Source: a virus. From it: a stretch of DNA of 41,791 nucleotides. A model generated the notes under the pieces. It was not told the DNA's origin. It worked only from the letters and a program-made list of their open reading frames with translations, and searched no databases. The position numbers were made by a program, and so were the translations under genes. Shown in pieces: positions 39,155-41,791 of the stretch. The stretch lies in the IMG/VR virus record IMGVR_UViG_3300048625_000144, positions 1 through 41,791 of that record; one strand, 5' to 3'. The number at the start of each line of letters is the position of its first letter. The stretch's first letter is position 1.

Positions 39155-40354
39155 TTATAGTTCCTTGATGTTGGTTAGCTTAGCGTGAGCGTTGCGGCGG
39201 TAGGTTCCAAGTTCTGAATACTGGAACAGGCGAGCCTGATACGCATCGGTTTCGCCAACGCGGTTCCACATCGAACCATCGCGGTCCATCCAAGCCCAGT
39301 CGCGCTTGCGGTTTAGCACAAGCTCGCTGCTCGATAGAGCATAAAGGGTGTTAGATGGTGCTGCGTAGTCCGAAACGAACTTGATTGGCTTACCTAGAGC
39401 CTCGAAGGTGAACGAACGCTGACCACCAGTTAGACCTGCGCCATTGGTGAACTGGCGCATGCCCTGAAGCAAGTTCCAGTAAGCGTTGTAAACACCCGGC
39501 GATGCTAGGAACACATCAACCTCGCCACCCTGCTTGTCTACCTTCTGAACCAAGTTGATCAAGTCAAGCTCAGTTAGGGTAGCAAGCGTTGGAGGAGTTC
39601 CAAGTGCAGTTACATAGGATGACCATACTGGAGTGCTAGCAGGGTCAATGCCATGTAGCGAACCGCTAGCAGCAACGATCTTTCCAAGACCAGTGATTTC
39701 CTTGTTGTAGGAAGTAGCACCATTCGAGGAACGAACTAGGATGTCGCCAACCTGAACAGTAACCGATGCCGAGAAGGTAATGGTCTTAGCAGATTCGCTG
39801 ATCGAGCTAATAGTCACCTGCGAGCCAACAACTGCACCAGCGCGGATGAAAGAGACAGTCATGTCTACATCAGCCCAAGTTACCTGATCGAAGGTGATGG
39901 TGGTTCCGGTAAGGGTTCCAGCAACAACAGTCGAAATGGTTCCAGTGCCATCACCATAGATCTGGCGGTTGAAGTCACGAGCAAGGTCCTTCTTCAGACC
40001 CTTGATTTCAGCATCTACAACATTGATGAATGCGTTGTAGTTGTCTGCAGCCTGCTCGAACAACTGACCATCAACCTCAATAGCACCATAAAGGTTCTTG
40101 AGGTATAGGCTTGCCTGCTTATACTTCTGTGCGCCAGCAGAAGGAAGGGTTTCGCGAACATCGCGAGCACCAATACCCTGATTGCGACCCACATGGGTAT
40201 CAAAGATTGCCTGCTTACCATTCTGGGTAAGGTGGGCAGCGCTCGACTCAATGAAGTCCAGTGCTGGGGTTTTGTCTCGGAGCTGCTCGTGGATGTCACC
40301 ATACACAAGCTTTAGAGCATCCGAGGCGAAAGTCAGAATTCCCTGACCAGCCAT
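39155..40354 (-). CDS. Major capsid (coat) protein
   Basis: A 399-aa protein with a HK97-fold-like layout: N-terminal helix, YKQASLYLKNLYGAIEVDGQLFEQA spine segment, then a beta-rich insertion (residues about 135-220, TISTVVAGTLTGTTITFDQVTW ... VQVGDILVRSS split by turns), then VDVFLASPGVYNAYWNLLQGMR and the C-terminal core. An inserted beta domain at this place recalls P22-type coat proteins. TTAGGAGAG gives a strong ribosome site. The gene stands alone between two terminators with its own likely promoter, matching high-level coat expression. Confidence 0.85.
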   Translation of the reverse strand: MAGQGILTFASDALKLVYGDIHEQLRDKTPALDFIESSAAHLTQNGKQAIFDTHVGRNQGIGARDVRETLPSAGAQKYKQASLYLKNLYGAIEVDGQLFEQAADNYNAFINVVDAEIKGLKKDLARDFNRQIYGDGTGTISTVVAGTLTGTTITFDQVTWADVDMTVSFIRAGAVVGSQVTISSISESAKTITFSASVTVQVGDILVRSSNGATSYNKEITGLGKIVAASGSLHGIDPASTPVWSSYVTALGTPPTLATLTELDLINLVQKVDKQGGEVDVFLASPGVYNAYWNLLQGMRQFTNGAGLTGGQRSFTFEALGKPIKFVSDYAAPSNTLYALSSSELVLNRKRDWAWMDRDGSMWNRVGETDAYQARLFQYSELGTYRRNAHAKLTNIKEL

Positions 40355-40439
40355 ATTTCACTCTCCTAAGTGATAGAAAAAAAGATATTTTGCATCACGA
40401 TGCCCCTGACCGAGTAGGCTGTAGCACTGACTTGCTCCG

Positions 40440-40448
40440 ATACTAGCA
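40440..40448 (-). promoter_or_regulatory. Coat-gene promoter -10 (extended)
   Basis: Minus-strand TGCTAGTAT, an extended -10, lies 85 nt upstream of the coat start and directly downstream of the preceding terminator. No good -35 at 16-18 nt spacing. The leader between it and the ATG may be structured (GCATCGTGATGC is a short palindrome). Confidence 0.5.
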
Positions 40449-40456
40449 CAAAAAGT

Positions 40457-40496
40457 AAAAAGCCCTGCACTTTTCTAGAAAATGCAGGGCTTTTTT
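40457..40496. terminator. Bidirectional terminator between scaffold and coat genes
   Basis: Stem GCCCTGCA / TGCAGGGC (40462-40469, 40483-40490), extended inside by the self-complementary TTTTCTAGAAAA with one bulged base. T-runs flank both sides. It is 13 bp beyond the scaffold stop and separates scaffold from coat transcription. Confidence 0.88.
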
Positions 40497-40503
40497 ATTA
40501 GAA

Positions 40504-41334
40504 TTACTGTCCAGATTTTTGATACTGCTCAAACATGCGAGCAAGCATTTCCTTCTTACCCTTGTCATCGCGTGGAACGCTTAGATCCGGAGACACAACT
40601 CCGGCTCCACCAGCATTGCCAATAACCATTGGAGCTGACTGGGTTTGAGATCCACCAATAGGGGAGAATCCACCAACCATTTGCTGCAACTGCTGAGCTG
40701 CTTCAGAGATAGTCATGTCCTGACCTGCTCCCATAGCTGCATTCATCAAGTTGTAGATAGCAATTTCATGCGCTTCAGTAATGCTATACGCAGACTTTAG
40801 GTCAGCCATCTCGCGCTCAAGGTCAGCACTGGCTTCTTCAGTAGCCTTTGCTAGCTCCTGATCGTAGATACGCTGTTCCTGTTCGGAGCGGAACTGCTTT
40901 AGTTCTTCGATCTCCTGCTTGTATGCGTCTGGAATATCACCAAAAACATTAGAGTCATCTGCTTCATCCATCATGTCACTAGCAACTGCAGCAGCTTCTT
41001 CAGCCATCATGCCGTTCTGCTCTAGGTATTCACGAAGCGATGCATAGACTTCCTGTGGGTTTGATTCAATTGCGCGCGCAATGTTCAAGCCACCGGAGAT
41101 TAGATCAGCAGATACGCCTTCATCCACATACTGCTTGAATGGGGTGAACTTCTCAAGCTGATTCTGGAAGTTGCGGTCAGCTTCTTGAAGGAATGGCGCT
41201 ACCTTTGAGTGCCATGCCTCTGGAATTTCGTTCAGCAGGTTATCCCATGCTGGGTGGGTTTTTGGTGAATCGCTTGCTTCAGATGCCAGATTATCCGGCT
41301 GGTCTGGAATTGCCTGCGTCTCTTGTTCAGACAT
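40504..41334 (-). CDS. Scaffolding protein
   Basis: A 276-aa acidic protein. Long coiled-coil middle (KQEIEELKQFRSEQEQRIYDQELAKATEEA), a second helix ending QAAQQLQQMV, and a basic C-terminal tip (DDKGKKEMLARMFEQYQKSG) as in scaffolds that bind coat. Lies between portal and coat, the standard place. Start overlaps the portal stop (TAATG). Confidence 0.8.
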   Translation of the reverse strand: MSEQETQAIPDQPDNLASEASDSPKTHPAWDNLLNEIPEAWHSKVAPFLQEADRNFQNQLEKFTPFKQYVDEGVSADLISGGLNIARAIESNPQEVYASLREYLEQNGMMAEEAAAVASDMMDEADDSNVFGDIPDAYKQEIEELKQFRSEQEQRIYDQELAKATEEASADLEREMADLKSAYSITEAHEIAIYNLMNAAMGAGQDMTISEAAQQLQQMVGGFSPIGGSQTQSAPMVIGNAGGAGVVSPDLSVPRDDKGKKEMLARMFEQYQKSGQ

Positions 41335-41791
41335 TAGTTACCTAACTGTTGTGGGTTTTGGGGCTGGGCTCCCTGAGCAGGTGCGCCTTGAGCCTGTGCT
41401 TGCATTGCCATATCTGCTGCCTGCTTCTGCTGTAGAGCAGTTTGGTGCATCTGGATATGCTTCTGGAACTCTGCCTTTACTGCATCTGGTAGAGAATCAA
41501 AAGACTGTGATTTGCGGAATCGGTTATGAACTTCAACATGAACCGCATGGTTATCGTAATCATGAACTGAAATAACTGCTGGGATTGCAAGACCAATAGG
41601 CTGACCATTAGCATCTACTGCGCCCGGAACAGTCTTGTCCATCTGACCTTGAGCAGCTCCTTGTTCCCACTGCATCTGGAACTGCTGAATCTGATCTGGG
41701 GTGAGCTTCTTCATCATCAGATTTTCGCGTGATGCTTGGTTCTCATCTAGCTTGATTAGGTTGTAATACTTCTTCAGCATTCCCATGTCTA
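41334..41791 (-). CDS. Portal protein, C-terminal part (continues from base 1)
   Basis: In frame with the segment at 1-1781 when the circle is closed. The last 127 bases duplicate 1-127. This part ends in a Gln/Ala-rich, low-complexity tail (QQKQAADMAMQAQAQGAPAQ), similar to barrel or disordered C-termini of P22-type portals. It is not a separate gene; an ATG at 41786 is internal. Confidence 0.85.
   Translation of the reverse strand, partial: DMGMLKKYYNLIKLDENQASRENLMMKKLTPDQIQQFQMQWEQGAAQGQMDKTVPGAVDANGQPIGLAIPAVISVHDYDNHAVHVEVHNRFRKSQSFDSLPDAVKAEFQKHIQMHQTALQQKQAADMAMQAQAQGAPAQGAQPQNPQQLGN
41665..41791. repeat. Right copy of the 127-bp terminal direct repeat
   Basis: Exact match to bases 1-127. 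See the left copy for interpretation. Confidence 0.95.

Noticed and set aside
41351-41575. 74-aa rightward frame in the portal C-terminus
   Set aside because: Antisense to the Gln/Ala-rich portal tail; no start signal.
1-41791. CRISPR array, insertion sequence, tRNA genes
   Set aside because: No regularly spaced repeats, no transposase or terminal inverted repeats of an element, and no tRNA cloverleaf or T-loop signature were noticed on reading; a dedicated tRNA scan was not possible.

Overview
The window is a complete, circularly closed genome of a tailed bacteriophage of about 41.66 kb. Bases 1-127 are repeated exactly at 41665-41791, and the portal gene reads straight across that join. 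Gene content and order point to a short-tailed (podovirus-type) virus: terminase, P22-like portal, scaffold, coat, head-tail adaptor, nozzle, then three ejection-type internal proteins, the last of 2063 residues. There is no tape-measure gene, sheath, integrase, tRNA or RNA polymerase. The host cannot be read directly. The mid-40s GC impression, leaderless promoters, glycine-rich adhesin, DUF3310 and SNF2-type genes would fit an aquatic actinobacterium, but that is a low-confidence inference.

The genes form four blocks. (1) Late leftward block: starts at 4358, runs down through base 1, wraps to 41664 and continues to 27645. It encodes a PD-(D/E)XK nuclease, terminase large subunit, a small Cys protein, a membrane protein nested in another frame, portal, scaffold, coat (insulated by two bidirectional terminators), adaptor, nozzle and ejection proteins. 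(2) Rightward block 4392-9685: collagen-like fibre, glycine-rich adhesin, a small DNA-binding-like protein and a metallophosphoesterase. (3) Leftward early/replication block 23471-9675: many small genes (several with Cys clusters), an ArdA-like protein, a sliding-clamp homologue, two helix-turn-helix proteins, an SNF2-type helicase, a Cas4/RecB-like nuclease, an OB-fold-like protein, a primase-polymerase/SF3 helicase and an HNH nuclease. (4) Rightward block 23658-27742: a double-HTH repressor-like protein, DUF3310, a probable small terminase, a tail-fibre-like protein, and a lysis cassette (XhlA-like protein, M23 endolysin, holin-like protein), then small basic or Cys-containing proteins.

No DNA polymerase gene was recognised. 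The phage carries a prim-pol/helicase, a clamp homologue, an OB-fold protein and nucleases, suggesting that it either captures the host replicase or uses the prim-pol. The best origin candidate is a 50-bp co-centred double palindrome (19987-20036) beside an A/T-tract-rich stretch. Most genes within an operon overlap by stop-start junctions (TAATG, ATGA, GTGA), implying pervasive translational coupling.

The most unusual signal is a 20-28 bp element repeated three times at 22021-22040, 22109-22136 and 22810-22837. Read leftward, it is a ribosome-binding site plus the start of a Cys-rich micro-ORF (MECV...). Two of the three copies lie immediately downstream of a strong hairpin. Other unusual signals are a shared promoter-type motif in front of two early units, and a repeated 22-bp stop/Shine-Dalgarno/start cassette.
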